Positions 35,621 through 44,693 of a stretch of 64,000 nt of DNA are shown one piece after another. A model generated the notes under the pieces. The model worked only from the letters and a program-made list of their open reading frames with translations, was not told the origin of the DNA and did not search any database. Source of the stretch: an uncultured Lactobacillus sp. (lineage in GTDB: Bacteria; Bacillota; Bacilli; Lactobacillales; Lactobacillaceae). The DNA lies in assembly GCA_910589675.1 (NCBI GenBank), contig CAJUTO010000005.1, positions 1 to 64,000 of the forward strand, read 5' to 3'. The stretch's first letter is position 1. Each line of letters opens with the position of its first letter. Made by a program: the position numbers and the translations under genes.

Positions 35621-37395
35621 TAAGCTTTTGCCTTCTTTTGTTCTGAATCTTTTTTATGATGATTTTTTCTAACTGGACGTTTCTCAGAATTATTTTCTTG
35701 ATTGTTTCGTCTAGCCATTGCACGGTGTCTATTTTGGTTAACTTCCATTACGACTGGTAAAACAACTGGACGACGCCCTGTTTGCTTGTAAAGATATTTT
35801 TCAACATCATTACGAACATCTTGCTTTAATTCAGTCCAATCAAATTTCTTGTGTTCAAAGTTATTGTTTACTGCTTCTTTAATTACATCAGCAGCGCCAT
35901 TCATCAAGGCATGGTTAGCCTTAATGTATACAAATCCTCTAGTTGAAACACGTGGTTCTGAGATGATCTTCTTTTTCTTTCTATCAATAGTAACTGCAGC
36001 AATGAAGACACCGTCATCAGATAGAACTTCCCGATCTCTTAAAACGATGTTTCCAACATCACCGACACCAGAACCGTCAATCATGATATCTTCACCAGGA
36101 ACAGCATCTGTACGATAGAAACGTCCCTTTTCTAGAGCGTATGCATCCCCATTATGTGGTAAGAAAATATCCTTCTTATTCATACCTGCTTCAATGGCTA
36201 AATCTTTATGGATCTCAAGAAGACGGTATTCACCAATAACTGGAATTAAGAACTTAGGCTTAAGTGTATCAATTAACATTTGTAAGTCACGGCCAGTGGC
36301 ATGTCCACTTGTATGCTTATCTCTACCGAGTTCTTTAACTGTTCCGCCAGCACGATAAATCATATCACTAGTTTGGGCAACCATAGTTTCAACTGAGTGT
36401 GAAGGAGTGGTAGCAATGAAAACTAAATCACCCTTCTTAATCTTAATCATACGGTGACGGTTAGTTGCCATCTTTTGAAGCGACTTAAGTGGTTCACCCA
36501 TCCGACCAGTTTCTAAGATTACTAATTCATTGTCAGGAATCTTCTTTAAGTCCTTACTGTGAACAAGTAATCCTTTAGGTACGTTTAAGTAACCTAATTT
36601 CATTGCTGTATAGACAATCTTACCAGCATCTCTACCTGTCAAGAAAACATGTCTTCCAGTGGCAGCCGCTGCTTGGAAAATCTCTTGAACACGGACGATA
36701 TTTGATGCTTTTGCTGCAGCAATGATTCGACCATCATAATTCTCAAAAATATTGTAAATATATTTTTCAATACTAGTCTGACGATCATTTGGGAAGTTTG
36801 CTTCAGCATTAGTGGAGTCACTAAGAAGTGCGAGGACGCCCTTTTGGGCAATTTCAGATAAACGAACAAAGTCAGTTCGATAACCCTTTTTAGCTGATGG
36901 ATCAAACTTAAAGTCACCAGTATAAACAATTTCTCCTTCTTTAGTAGAAATATCAATTCCTAAAGAATCTGGGATTGAGTGCGTAGTCTTGAGGAAAGAG
37001 ACATTTGCATTTTTAAATTCAATTTCTGTATCAGCGTCAATAACATGGAATAAGTCATTTTTACGACGTCTATTTTCACGTTGAACAGCAATCTTAGCCA
37101 ATTCAATAGTTAATTTTGAACCGAAAACTGGAATATCGTGATCTCTTAAAATATATGGTAGAGCACCGATTGAATCAGCATGACCATGAGTTAAAAAGAT
37201 ACCGGCAATTTTATCGGCATAATCTTGGAAAAATTGTAGGTCAGGAATAACAACGTCAATTCCTAATAAAGATGAATCAGGATACTTCAAACCTGCATCC
37301 ATAATAAAAATTTCGTCTTCTACTTGAACAGCGTACATGTTTTTACCATTTTCACGTGCGCCACCCAAGATCATTATCTTAATCTTTTGTGACAT
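35620..37395 (-). CDS. rnjB: ribonuclease J2
   Basis: This 591-residue protein has the metallo-beta-lactamase and beta-CASP domains of RNase J, with YTGDFKFDP, LSDSTNAE and the SGHATGRDLQ motif. The first metal motif reads HGHADSIG instead of the HGHEDHIG seen in the RNase J at 49064, the kind of loss found in J2 paralogues with weak activity. A Lys/Arg/Asn-rich tail (last 35 residues) is extra. J1 and J2 normally form a complex that processes rRNA and decays mRNA from the 5' end. It follows rpsO and is coupled to a TPR gene. Confidence 0.92.
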   Translation of the reverse strand: MSQKIKIMILGGARENGKNMYAVQVEDEIFIMDAGLKYPDSSLLGIDVVIPDLQFFQDYADKIAGIFLTHGHADSIGALPYILRDHDIPVFGSKLTIELAKIAVQRENRRRKNDLFHVIDADTEIEFKNANVSFLKTTHSIPDSLGIDISTKEGEIVYTGDFKFDPSAKKGYRTDFVRLSEIAQKGVLALLSDSTNAEANFPNDRQTSIEKYIYNIFENYDGRIIAAAKASNIVRVQEIFQAAAATGRHVFLTGRDAGKIVYTAMKLGYLNVPKGLLVHSKDLKKIPDNELVILETGRMGEPLKSLQKMATNRHRMIKIKKGDLVFIATTPSHSVETMVAQTSDMIYRAGGTVKELGRDKHTSGHATGRDLQMLIDTLKPKFLIPVIGEYRLLEIHKDLAIEAGMNKKDIFLPHNGDAYALEKGRFYRTDAVPGEDIMIDGSGVGDVGNIVLRDREVLSDDGVFIAAVTIDRKKKKIISEPRVSTRGFVYIKANHALMNGAADVIKEAVNNNFEHKKFDWTELKQDVRNDVEKYLYKQTGRRPVVLPVVMEVNQNRHRAMARRNNQENNSEKRPVRKNHHKKDSEQKKAKA

Positions 37396-37501
37396 TTTTT
37401 TGCTTCTTTCTATATTTACTTAAATTATTTATGGATCTTAATGATCAAAACGAAGTTAATCTAATTAATTTTACCATATAATAGTATGAATTTGAAAGGA
37501 A

Positions 37502-37534
37502 CAAAAAAGCTACTCTTTAAGATAAAGAGTAGCT
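37502..37534 (-). terminator. terminator of rpsO
   Basis: AGCTACTCTTT pairs with AAAGAGTAGCT around a 5-base loop, followed by TTTTTTG on the minus strand. Confidence 0.88.
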
Positions 37535-37555
37535 GAGGTTTATGAATTATTAGAA

Positions 37556-37825
37556 TTAACGACGTAAACCTAACTTGTTGATTAATTCACGGTAACGTTG
37601 AATATCTTTGTTCTTTAAGTAACGAAGTAAGTTACGACGGTGACCAATCTTCTTAAGCAAACCAACGTATGAGTGGTGGTCTTGCTTGTTAGCCTTTAAG
37701 TGGTCGTTCAAGTTGTTGATATCACTAGTTAAAAGTGCAATTTGAACTTCTGGAGAACCAGTATCGCCATCGTGACGTGCGTATTCTTTGATTAATTCAT
37801 CTTTCTTTTCTTTTGAAATAGCCAT
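37556..37825 (-). CDS. rpsO: ribosomal protein S15
   Basis: The full-length 89-residue S15 shows [16 protein letters not shown], the [23 protein letters not shown] core and the usual C-terminal LGLR-like end. It binds 16S rRNA early in 30S assembly. AGAGGT lies before the ATG. The leader (about 37865-37885) contains an unusually GC-rich block (CCGCCGCCGACGG), a possible site for S15 feedback control; this is inference. Confidence 0.97.
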   Translation of the reverse strand: MAISKEKKDELIKEYARHDGDTGSPEVQIALLTSDINNLNDHLKANKQDHHSYVGLLKKIGHRRNLLRYLKNKDIQRYRELINKLGLRR

Positions 37826-37956
37826 TAGAAAAATACCTCTCTTTTAAATAATTGCCATTAACAACGTTAACCGTCGGCGGCGGGAAAACAGCGTCAATGG
37901 TTCCAACAGATATTAATATTACATGGAAGTTTTTAAAAAAGCAAGTCCAAATTACC

Positions 37957-37985
37957 TTGCACCAACGGCTTGTATTAAGTATAAT
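37957..37985 (+). promoter_or_regulatory. rpsT promoter
   Basis: TTGCAC (37957-37962), 17-base spacer, TATAAT (37980-37985), with start codon 35 bases further on. Confidence 0.75.
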
Positions 37986-38019
37986 TAACGAGTAAATCTA
38001 TTTTATCGAGGTGATTTTG

Positions 38020-38277
38020 ATGCCACAAATTAAATCAGCAATTAAACGTGTTAAGACTAATGCTACTGCTAACAAGCGCAACGCTGCTGAATTAAGTAAA
38101 TTGAGAACTGCTGTAAGAAAATTCAACGAAGCTGTTGAAAATGACGCAAAAGATGTCCTCGATTTAGAAGTTAAAGCTGCACGTGCTTTAGATAAGGCTG
38201 TTTCTAAAGGTCTTATTTCTAAGAACAAAGCTAACCGTGATAAATCACGCTTATCTAAAAAGGCTGCTAACAAGTAA
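38020..38277 (+). CDS. rpsT: ribosomal protein S20
   Basis: This 85-residue protein starts [21 protein letters not shown], the standard S20 opening, and is Lys/Ala/Arg-rich and helical. I chose the ATG at 38020 because GAGGTGAT (38008-38015) lies before it. It is the only plus-strand gene in the first 48 kb, divergent from rpsO. It binds the 5' domain of 16S rRNA. Confidence 0.97.
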   Translation: MPQIKSAIKRVKTNATANKRNAAELSKLRTAVRKFNEAVENDAKDVLDLEVKAARALDKAVSKGLISKNKANRDKSRLSKKAANK

Positions 38278-38312
38278 TTATTTACTTGACACCTGATATT
38301 AGGCAAAATAAA

Positions 38313-38341
38313 AGCTCGGAGTTTTCCTCCGGGCTTTTTTG
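38313..38341 (+). terminator. terminator of rpsT
   Basis: AGCTCGGAG pairs with CTCCGGGCT around a 5-base loop, followed by TTTTTT. Confidence 0.85.
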
Positions 38342-38345
38342 TTGT

Positions 38346-39335
38346 CTAAATTTTTAATAAAAAGAGCTTCAAGAACTCATCCCCGTGATAAGTTCCGTTT
38401 TTGTAGCCAAAATCAAGTTCAATCGCCTGCTTTAGCAACACTGTTAATTTACTTAATGAGACTTTATTTTCAAGGGCTAATTTTACTCGATACGGATTCA
38501 CTTTTAACTCTTTAGTAATTTGATCTTTACTCCACCGTCTATTCTGCAAAACTTTAACACAAGTCAAAAATTCAAGTTGAGATTCAAAAATAGCTAGTAG
38601 CTGAATTGCACTTGCCCCTTCTCGTAAATGATCCTCTAAACGTTGAGTAGCCTCTTGATATTTTTTATCAAAAGCAGCTGTTAATATTTCAAAAATATTT
38701 TCTGAAAGAGAACGATCAATATTTTCATTAATTAGTGTTTCCGTGATCCTTTTATCTTCACCAACAATATTTTTTAATTTTACATAGTTACTTAAAGAGA
38801 CATCTAGAACTTGGTCACTTCTTTGGATCAATATTTGAAGCGCCATATTAGTAATTTGATATCCCTCTTCTTTACTTATGGCCTTAATTATTCCACTAAC
38901 CTCATAGGGCTTAAACGTAGTTTCAACCACATTAACATGTTCAAGCAAAAGTTTACTAATCTTTTTTCTACGATCGATTTTTTCATAATTAGCCACAAAA
39001 ACAACTACATCTTCTAAATCACTCAAATGTTCAATGATTTTAGTTAATTTTTCAACTTGTTTTTTAAACTTTTGTGGTACTTTAGCCATTAAAAAGAAAG
39101 GATTCTTCACAACCACAACTTTCTGGTTACTGAATAAAGAAGACTCGGTTAAAGTTGCCATTAATTCATCAAGTCCATCTTCAAGGCAGTCTACAATCAC
39201 TTGATCAAGTTCAGAAAAATATTTTTGATTGAGGTAGTTGCGAACCAAATAATCATTAAAAAATGAATCTGGTCCTTGAATCAAAAGATTAGCATTCTTA
39301 GGATTAGTCTGTTTAAAAAGAGAGATTAATGTCAT
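38346..39335 (-). CDS. holA: DNA polymerase III delta subunit
   Basis: This 329-residue protein is a HolA-type clamp-loader subunit: LLIQGPDSFFNDYLVRNYL at the start, a degenerate AAA fold and a helical collar at the C-terminus (RLEDHLREGASAIQLLAIFESQLEFL). It opens the sliding clamp. It overlaps comEC by four bases, the usual comEA-comEC-holA order in lactobacilli. Confidence 0.9.
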   Translation of the reverse strand: MTLISLFKQTNPKNANLLIQGPDSFFNDYLVRNYLNQKYFSELDQVIVDCLEDGLDELMATLTESSLFSNQKVVVVKNPFFLMAKVPQKFKKQVEKLTKIIEHLSDLEDVVVFVANYEKIDRRKKISKLLLEHVNVVETTFKPYEVSGIIKAISKEEGYQITNMALQILIQRSDQVLDVSLSNYVKLKNIVGEDKRITETLINENIDRSLSENIFEILTAAFDKKYQEATQRLEDHLREGASAIQLLAIFESQLEFLTCVKVLQNRRWSKDQITKELKVNPYRVKLALENKVSLSKLTVLLKQAIELDFGYKNGTYHGDEFLKLFLLKI

Positions 39336-41617
39336 TTTGTATTTCCTTTATAAAAAGTCGTAATCTTATCACCTTGAAATGGTGAGTAATTCCAAGTAAT
39401 TGTACCACTATCTTGCGTATTTAAATATGGAATACCTAAGTCTTTCAATGTTTTTAAAGTTTCTTGATGGGGATGCCCAAAACGATTATTGCGTCCTGAA
39501 GAAATAAAGACTAGACGTGGATTTAACTTCTTTAAAAAATCTGGATCGCTAGAAGTTTTACTACCATGATGGCCTAATTTAAAGTAATCAACTTGGAAAT
39601 TATAGTGGTTTTGTATCTCTTTTTCTCCTTCTCTGCCCAAGTCCCCAGTAAAAAGCCAGCGTTTATTCGCTAACTTAAACGTTATAGATAAAGAATCTTC
39701 CTTCTTACCTAAGCCTGGTTTAAAAGGATAAACCACGTCAAAGTCGATCCCGCCTTCTCTAACTTTATCCCCTGCAAGAAGTGGCATCAGTTGCACATCA
39801 TTTAAATGATTACTTATTTTCTTCATAAAAGACTGATTATCAGTCAAACCTCTAGCAAAATATAGATGCTTTACTGGAATTTGATCCAGTAAAGCTTTTA
39901 AATCACCGATATGATCTGCATCCTGATGGCTTAAAAAGACTCCATCAAGATGATCAATTCCCTGTGCATATAAAAATGGTATAGTGATCCGATTTAACTG
40001 CGGCTCACTTTTTCTTTTTCCAAAATTTAGCTTTCCGCCCGTATCTATTAAATATGTTTTTCTATTTAAGGGCGTCGTAATTAAAATGCTATCCCCCTGT
40101 CCTACGTCAATAAAAGAAACTTGTCCCTTAAGTGGAAAATGAATCAAACAGAAAAAGCTAGTATATGCCCCAAGCAAAATTACTCTTAATTTTAATTTCT
40201 TTACTTTATTCTTAGGCATAATAATCAAAAACAAAGTCACAGCCAATAAAAATATAGTTTGAAACCAATTTATTTGCCCAAAAGTTATTAGTCCCACCTG
40301 CTTATCAGCAATAAAATTAGTTAAGTCCGCAATGACTTTAAAAATTGGTTCACTTATTCTGACAATATCTGGTAAACACCAAAATATAAAAATCACAATA
40401 AAGGTTAAAGGCAAAAGAATAAAATTAAAAATTGGAACAATCAAGAAATTATAAATGATAGTTAGAAAGTTAATCCGATAAAAATTATGTAATAGAATTG
40501 GCGTAATTAATAAATTAAGAACTATATTTTGTTTAATTTTTTTAAAATCTTTGCTTATTTCTAATCCAAAGACTAACAAATAACTTAAAATCGCCCCACT
40601 ATTTAAAAATAATAGCGGATTAAATAGGAGATGAGTTAACGCTACTATTCCTAATTTATCTCCGCTACTAATCATAACCTTTTTTCTTTTAAAGAATACA
40701 TTCCAAAAGTAGCTTAAACTTGCCCGCACAAAACCAGCCTGAAAATTAGAAAGTAAGATTTCAATTATTAAAAAAAGAACACAAAAAATCGTTAACTCTT
40801 CTTCTGTTCTTTTCATAATTGTTCCAAGCCACATGATCCCTAGAATATATAAACTTACGTGTAGCCCAGAGATACTTAACAAATGGATAATTCCTAAGTC
40901 ACGATAACTATTGAGTAAAACCTTATTTTCTGAACTAGGATTTTGTGCTAGAACCATTTCACTGGCAAAAAATCTTGTAAACTGGGGCATTTTTTCAAAA
41001 TAATCGATCAGCCACTTACGTAAAATATGGATCCAATCAAAAATAGTAATTTTCTTAGGATAAAGCTCATAGCTTTCAAGTTTCACTCTCTCCCTTATTT
41101 TTTTACTACGATAATACTTTTGGTAGTCAAATTCACCTGGGTTAGTTGCTGGCATAATTTGTTCTACTTTTGCCTTGTAGTTTACTAAATAACATCCCCC
41201 AAAGCGATTTAATTCTTTTTCAAGTGACTTGTTTATACTTCCACTAATTAAAACTTTATTCTTTCCAATTCTTCCCTCCCCATAGAAAAATTGGTCACTC
41301 ACCTTCACCTGATCACTATATATTTGAATTGGTTCTCCAATTTTCGTTTCACTTGTTTGCTGATTAAGTAAAGTTATAAGAGATATTATTCCTAAAAACA
41401 AAACCAGTAATTGTCGATACTGAGGAAATTTATAAACGAGCAAGAAGCAGAAAAAAAGCAAAAAAATTACAGCTACAACTCTTTGAGCAAAAGAAGTAGC
41501 TTGCAAAATTAGAAAAGTAACTGAAATACATCCCAAACTAAGTAATAAATAGAATCCGGGAGCATAAAAACTAGAGAGCCAATTGATCTTTAAGCTTTTC
41601 AAAAGTCTTTTCACCAA
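39332..41617 (-). CDS. comEC: ComEC DNA-uptake channel
   Basis: This 761-residue protein has an N-terminal OB-like domain, the central Competence multi-helix membrane domain (LGIIHLLSISGLHVSLYILGI) and a C-terminal beta-lactamase-like domain (FIDVGQGDSILI, SHQDADHIGDLKAL, LGHHGSKTSSDP). It moves single-stranded DNA across the membrane and may degrade the other strand. It starts with TTG or the adjacent GTG inside comEA (47-base overlap). The frame is complete, so uptake could be functional. Confidence 0.93.
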   Translation of the reverse strand: MVKRLLKSLKINWLSSFYAPGFYLLLSLGCISVTFLILQATSFAQRVVAVIFLLFFCFLLVYKFPQYRQLLVLFLGIISLITLLNQQTSETKIGEPIQIYSDQVKVSDQFFYGEGRIGKNKVLISGSINKSLEKELNRFGGCYLVNYKAKVEQIMPATNPGEFDYQKYYRSKKIRERVKLESYELYPKKITIFDWIHILRKWLIDYFEKMPQFTRFFASEMVLAQNPSSENKVLLNSYRDLGIIHLLSISGLHVSLYILGIMWLGTIMKRTEEELTIFCVLFLIIEILLSNFQAGFVRASLSYFWNVFFKRKKVMISSGDKLGIVALTHLLFNPLLFLNSGAILSYLLVFGLEISKDFKKIKQNIVLNLLITPILLHNFYRINFLTIIYNFLIVPIFNFILLPLTFIVIFIFWCLPDIVRISEPIFKVIADLTNFIADKQVGLITFGQINWFQTIFLLAVTLFLIIMPKNKVKKLKLRVILLGAYTSFFCLIHFPLKGQVSFIDVGQGDSILITTPLNRKTYLIDTGGKLNFGKRKSEPQLNRITIPFLYAQGIDHLDGVFLSHQDADHIGDLKALLDQIPVKHLYFARGLTDNQSFMKKISNHLNDVQLMPLLAGDKVREGGIDFDVVYPFKPGLGKKEDSLSITFKLANKRWLFTGDLGREGEKEIQNHYNFQVDYFKLGHHGSKTSSDPDFLKKLNPRLVFISSGRNNRFGHPHQETLKTLKDLGIPYLNTQDSGTITWNYSPFQGDKITTFYKGNTK

Positions 41618-42257
41618 TTCCTGTCACTTTAGTTAAATCTTCAATTTGTTTGAAACCTCCATTTTGATCGCGATACGCAATAATTTGTTCTGCTTTCTTC
41701 TGACCCACTCCATTTAATTTTTGTAAATCTTCAACTGTTGCAGAATTTAAATGGACCTGCTCAGAATTTGAACTAGCAGAATCTGAAACAGATGAGTTAG
41801 TAGTTGTTGTATTTCCGACTGCTGGTACATTCTCTATTTTTTCATCAATGTGGGGGACATAAATTTGATCTTGATCTTTTAAAAGAGCTGCTCGATTTAT
41901 TGCTCTTGTCTCTGCCTTATCGGTTAAGCCGCCACATACTTTTAATAAATCATTTAAGCGTGCCCCATTTTTTAAGGTATAAACTCCACTATGTTTAACA
42001 GCTCCAGCAATATCTACAGTTACAGTATTTTGTTTAGATGGACTATTAACGCCAGTAGCAGAAGGAGTATTATTACTTTTATTTTTAGAAAAATCTGTTG
42101 ATTGGTTCTTATTATTTTCACTTAAAACTTGATTATTATTAACTACCGGCTGATTATTTTTTTGAATAAAATATCCACCAATTAAAATCGTCGCAATAAT
42201 TCCAATTACTAGTCCTTTCTTTCCTAAGATGAAGTCTTTTATTTTTTCAAAATCCAT
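41571..42257 (-). CDS. comEA: ComEA DNA receptor
   Basis: This 228-residue protein has one membrane anchor (about 12-32), a Ser/Asn linker, an SLBB domain (TVDIAGAVKHSGVYTLKNGARLNDLLK) and two C-terminal helix-hairpin-helix motifs (LQKLNGVGQKKAEQIIAYR and LTKVTGIGEKTFEKLKD) that bind DNA. I chose ATG 42257 because AGGTGAT precedes it. It passes DNA to ComEC. Confidence 0.93.
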   Translation of the reverse strand: MDFEKIKDFILGKKGLVIGIIATILIGGYFIQKNNQPVVNNNQVLSENNKNQSTDFSKNKSNNTPSATGVNSPSKQNTVTVDIAGAVKHSGVYTLKNGARLNDLLKVCGGLTDKAETRAINRAALLKDQDQIYVPHIDEKIENVPAVGNTTTTNSSVSDSASSNSEQVHLNSATVEDLQKLNGVGQKKAEQIIAYRDQNGGFKQIEDLTKVTGIGEKTFEKLKDQLAL

Positions 42258-42280
42258 TTTTATCACCTCATTATTTATTA

Positions 42281-42313
42281 CGAAAAAAAGCAGCAATTTT
42301 TTGCTGCTTTTTC
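42281..42313 (-). terminator. terminator after the SepM-like protease gene
   Basis: AAAGCAGCAA pairs with TTGCTGCTTT around a 4-base loop, followed by a T-run on the minus strand, immediately after the stop at 42314. Confidence 0.85.
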
Positions 42314-43324
42314 TTATTTTTCTAAATAATTTAGTGCATCTTCAAATCGAGCTACGGGTACAATCTTCATTTTAGTATGAATTTTCTTAGCAGTTTTTAC
42401 CGCTTCTGCATAGTTCGTTTCACTCTTTTTAACTCCCGATGGTTGATCAGTTGGAGCAAAGAAGACTTTCATTCCCTGTCGACTAGCTGCTATTACTTTC
42501 TTATCAACGCCGCCAATCATTCCTACTTTTCCTTGATCATCAATCGTCCCAGTCCCTGCTATTTTTTTAGAACTAAGATTTTTTCCGGTAAATAATTGAT
42601 AACATTCGAGCGTAAACATTAATCCAGCTGAAGGGCCACCAATATCTTCCGCATCAATTTTTACTGCAGGCTTTGTTACTACCCGCGTATGATCTACAAG
42701 TTGAATACCGATTCCGTAACGGTTAGTTCCAGAAAGTTTTACCGTTTCACCGGAGAAAGTTAGATGTTTTTTTCCTCTAATAACTTCAATTCTTACCTTA
42801 CTCTTCTTTAAAGAAGAAACATATTTAATTAATTCTTGACTAGAATTGAATTTCTTACCATTTACGCTAACTAATACGTCTCCTACCTTCAACTTATTTT
42901 TAAAAGTTGAATTACTCATTATTTCCATTACGTAAACGCCTAAGAACTCTTGACGATGCGGAACATTTGCCTTCTTAGCCGCATAGTAAATAGCATTATT
43001 TTGACTAGTTTCCATGTAATACTGCTGCATTTGGTTATATTCTGCACTAGTCGATGTTCCCATTAATTCATCCTTTGAGTAGCGACTATCTGCTGGCCTC
43101 AAAAAACTTGTCAAATAATCAATCATTACCGCCGGTCGTTCGCTTACAGTTACCAAATAAAAATTAGGATTAGCCTTTCTAGTACTTTTTACATATTTAC
43201 TAATCTGAAAAGCTTCACCAGGAGCTTCAATATAATATTGCGTTGGCCACAGACAAAATACAACTGCTATTAAAAATGCTGCTATTCCTAGCAGCCAAAA
43301 CTTTAATTTTCTATTTTTTTTCAT
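42314..43324 (-). CDS. SepM/YlbL-family membrane-anchored serine protease
   Basis: This 336-residue protein has one N-terminal membrane anchor, a PDZ domain (about 120-200, LGVYVMEIMSNSTFKNKLKVGDVLVSVNG) and a Lon-like S16 protease domain. The catalytic Ser is in GGPSAGL and the catalytic Lys in VDKKVIAA, giving the Ser-Lys dyad. The pneumococcal/mutans relative SepM trims the competence pheromone outside the cell; the substrate here is unknown. It overlaps coaD by 14 bases. Confidence 0.9.
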   Translation of the reverse strand: MKKNRKLKFWLLGIAAFLIAVVFCLWPTQYYIEAPGEAFQISKYVKSTRKANPNFYLVTVSERPAVMIDYLTSFLRPADSRYSKDELMGTSTSAEYNQMQQYYMETSQNNAIYYAAKKANVPHRQEFLGVYVMEIMSNSTFKNKLKVGDVLVSVNGKKFNSSQELIKYVSSLKKSKVRIEVIRGKKHLTFSGETVKLSGTNRYGIGIQLVDHTRVVTKPAVKIDAEDIGGPSAGLMFTLECYQLFTGKNLSSKKIAGTGTIDDQGKVGMIGGVDKKVIAASRQGMKVFFAPTDQPSGVKKSETNYAEAVKTAKKIHTKMKIVPVARFEDALNYLEK

Positions 43325-43811
43325 TATTTCTATTCCTCAATTTTTCTTCCAATGCAGCTGCGACTGGCTTTGGAACTAAGGTTGAAACATCCCCACCAAA
43401 AAATACAGTTTCTTTAATCATACTAGAAGAAATAAAACTATCTTCTGGGCGAGTAAACAATAAAACTGTATTTAAATCTGGATCTAAGGTCTTGTTGATT
43501 CCAGCTATATCACGCTCATAGTTAAAATCGGCTGTATTTCGCAATCCACGAACAATTGCACCTGCACCAAGTTCATGTGCTACTTCCACGGTCAACTCAG
43601 CTGGTCGAGCAATAACTTCAACTTTTTCGTTGTTTTCAAAAACTTTTCTCGCCAATTCTAAACGTTCTTTTTCATTAAAAAGATACTTTTTACTAGTATT
43701 GGTCATAATTACTACATATAATTTTTCAAACATATGAGATGCACCTTCAATCACCTCAACATGTCCATTAGTTATTGGGTCAAAACTTCCGGGAAAAATC
43801 GCCTTTATCAT
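43311..43811 (-). CDS. coaD: phosphopantetheine adenylyltransferase
   Basis: This 166-residue protein has GSFDPITNGH (the T/HxGH motif), RGLRNTADFNYE and the ISSSMIKE motif of CoaD. It makes dephospho-CoA from phosphopantetheine and ATP, the rate-limiting step of coenzyme A synthesis. It lies one base after rsmD. Confidence 0.97.
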   Translation of the reverse strand: MIKAIFPGSFDPITNGHVEVIEGASHMFEKLYVVIMTNTSKKYLFNEKERLELARKVFENNEKVEVIARPAELTVEVAHELGAGAIVRGLRNTADFNYERDIAGINKTLDPDLNTVLLFTRPEDSFISSSMIKETVFFGGDVSTLVPKPVAAALEEKLRNRNNEKK

Positions 43812-43812
43812 T

Positions 43813-44361
43813 TTAATCTCTTTCGTAAACCTTTACCTTTGTTCGTCCTAACTGATGATCCTTAATAATTGAAAAGCCAGAAACCTCTGGTAATTCATCA
43901 TGTTCATCTGTCTCCGCTACAACAAGCGCCTTCTCATTTAATAGGTTATTCTCAAGCAATTTCGTCATAATCTTTACAATTTTTTGTTTAGCATAAGGTG
44001 GGTCAAGAAAAACAAGATCAAATTTCTTACCCTCATCCTGCAAAATTTTAATTGCGCGATTATCACTACACTTTAAGACTCTGAATCTTTCTTCTTCCTT
44101 GGTGAGTTCAACATTTTTTTTGATAATCTGGCATGCCTGACCACTAATATCTACTAAAACAGCCTCATCATAGCCACGAGAAACAGCTTCAATTCCTAAG
44201 GCACCACTGCCGGCATATAGATCGAGTACTTGACCGCCATCAAAAAATTGCCCCAAAGAATTAAATAAAGACCCTTTTACCTTATCACTAGTTGGTCGAG
44301 TGGCATTACTCTTCAATGTATGTAAATTACGCTTAGCATATTTTCCTGCAATAATTCTCAA
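43813..44361 (-). CDS. rsmD: 16S rRNA (guanine966-N2) methyltransferase
   Basis: This 182-residue protein has the SAM-binding VLDLYAGSGALGIEAVSRG and the catalytic LVFLDPPYAKQ (DPPY). It overlaps ylbG by four bases and forms the typical ftsW-ylbG-rsmD-coaD-sepM run. Confidence 0.95.
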   Translation of the reverse strand: MRIIAGKYAKRNLHTLKSNATRPTSDKVKGSLFNSLGQFFDGGQVLDLYAGSGALGIEAVSRGYDEAVLVDISGQACQIIKKNVELTKEEERFRVLKCSDNRAIKILQDEGKKFDLVFLDPPYAKQKIVKIMTKLLENNLLNEKALVVAETDEHDELPEVSGFSIIKDHQLGRTKVKVYERD

Positions 44362-44693
44362 ACTCGTAAATCCTCGTTTTCTTCTCGTAATTTTTCTGCT
44401 TCTTCTTTTAGTTCCCGCATCATTTTTTCCTCGTGTTCAGCAGAGAAATCAAGCTCATCAGTTTTTGATGTTTCCACAGACTGCACATAACTTTTGCTTC
44501 TGAGCTCTGCAATTGTCTTAGCTGCGTATTGTGAACTGACATATAAAATCACATACTTATTTTTACGTGAAAAATAAATAATATTACCAAATCTACGCAA
44601 CTTATACTGATCGCTAATTTGATTCAGCCAAACAATTATCTGCGTACGGGGAGTCATTTTTTCATTTGACTCATCCTTAAAAACCAAACTCAA
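44358..44693 (-). CDS. ylbG: YlbG-like DUF2129 protein
   Basis: This 111-residue protein matches YlbG: RTQIIVWLNQISDQYKLRRFGNIIYFSRKNKYVILYV followed by an acidic coiled tail (residues about 83-110, EEKMMRELKEEAEKLREEN). Function is unknown. The coiled tail is longer than in Bacillus. It overlaps both neighbours by four bases. Confidence 0.85.
   Translation of the reverse strand: MSLVFKDESNEKMTPRTQIIVWLNQISDQYKLRRFGNIIYFSRKNKYVILYVSSQYAAKTIAELRSKSYVQSVETSKTDELDFSAEHEEKMMRELKEEAEKLREENEDLRV

Noticed and set aside
37998..38306. Minus-strand frame covering rpsT
   Set aside because: It is the antisense of a clear S20 gene.
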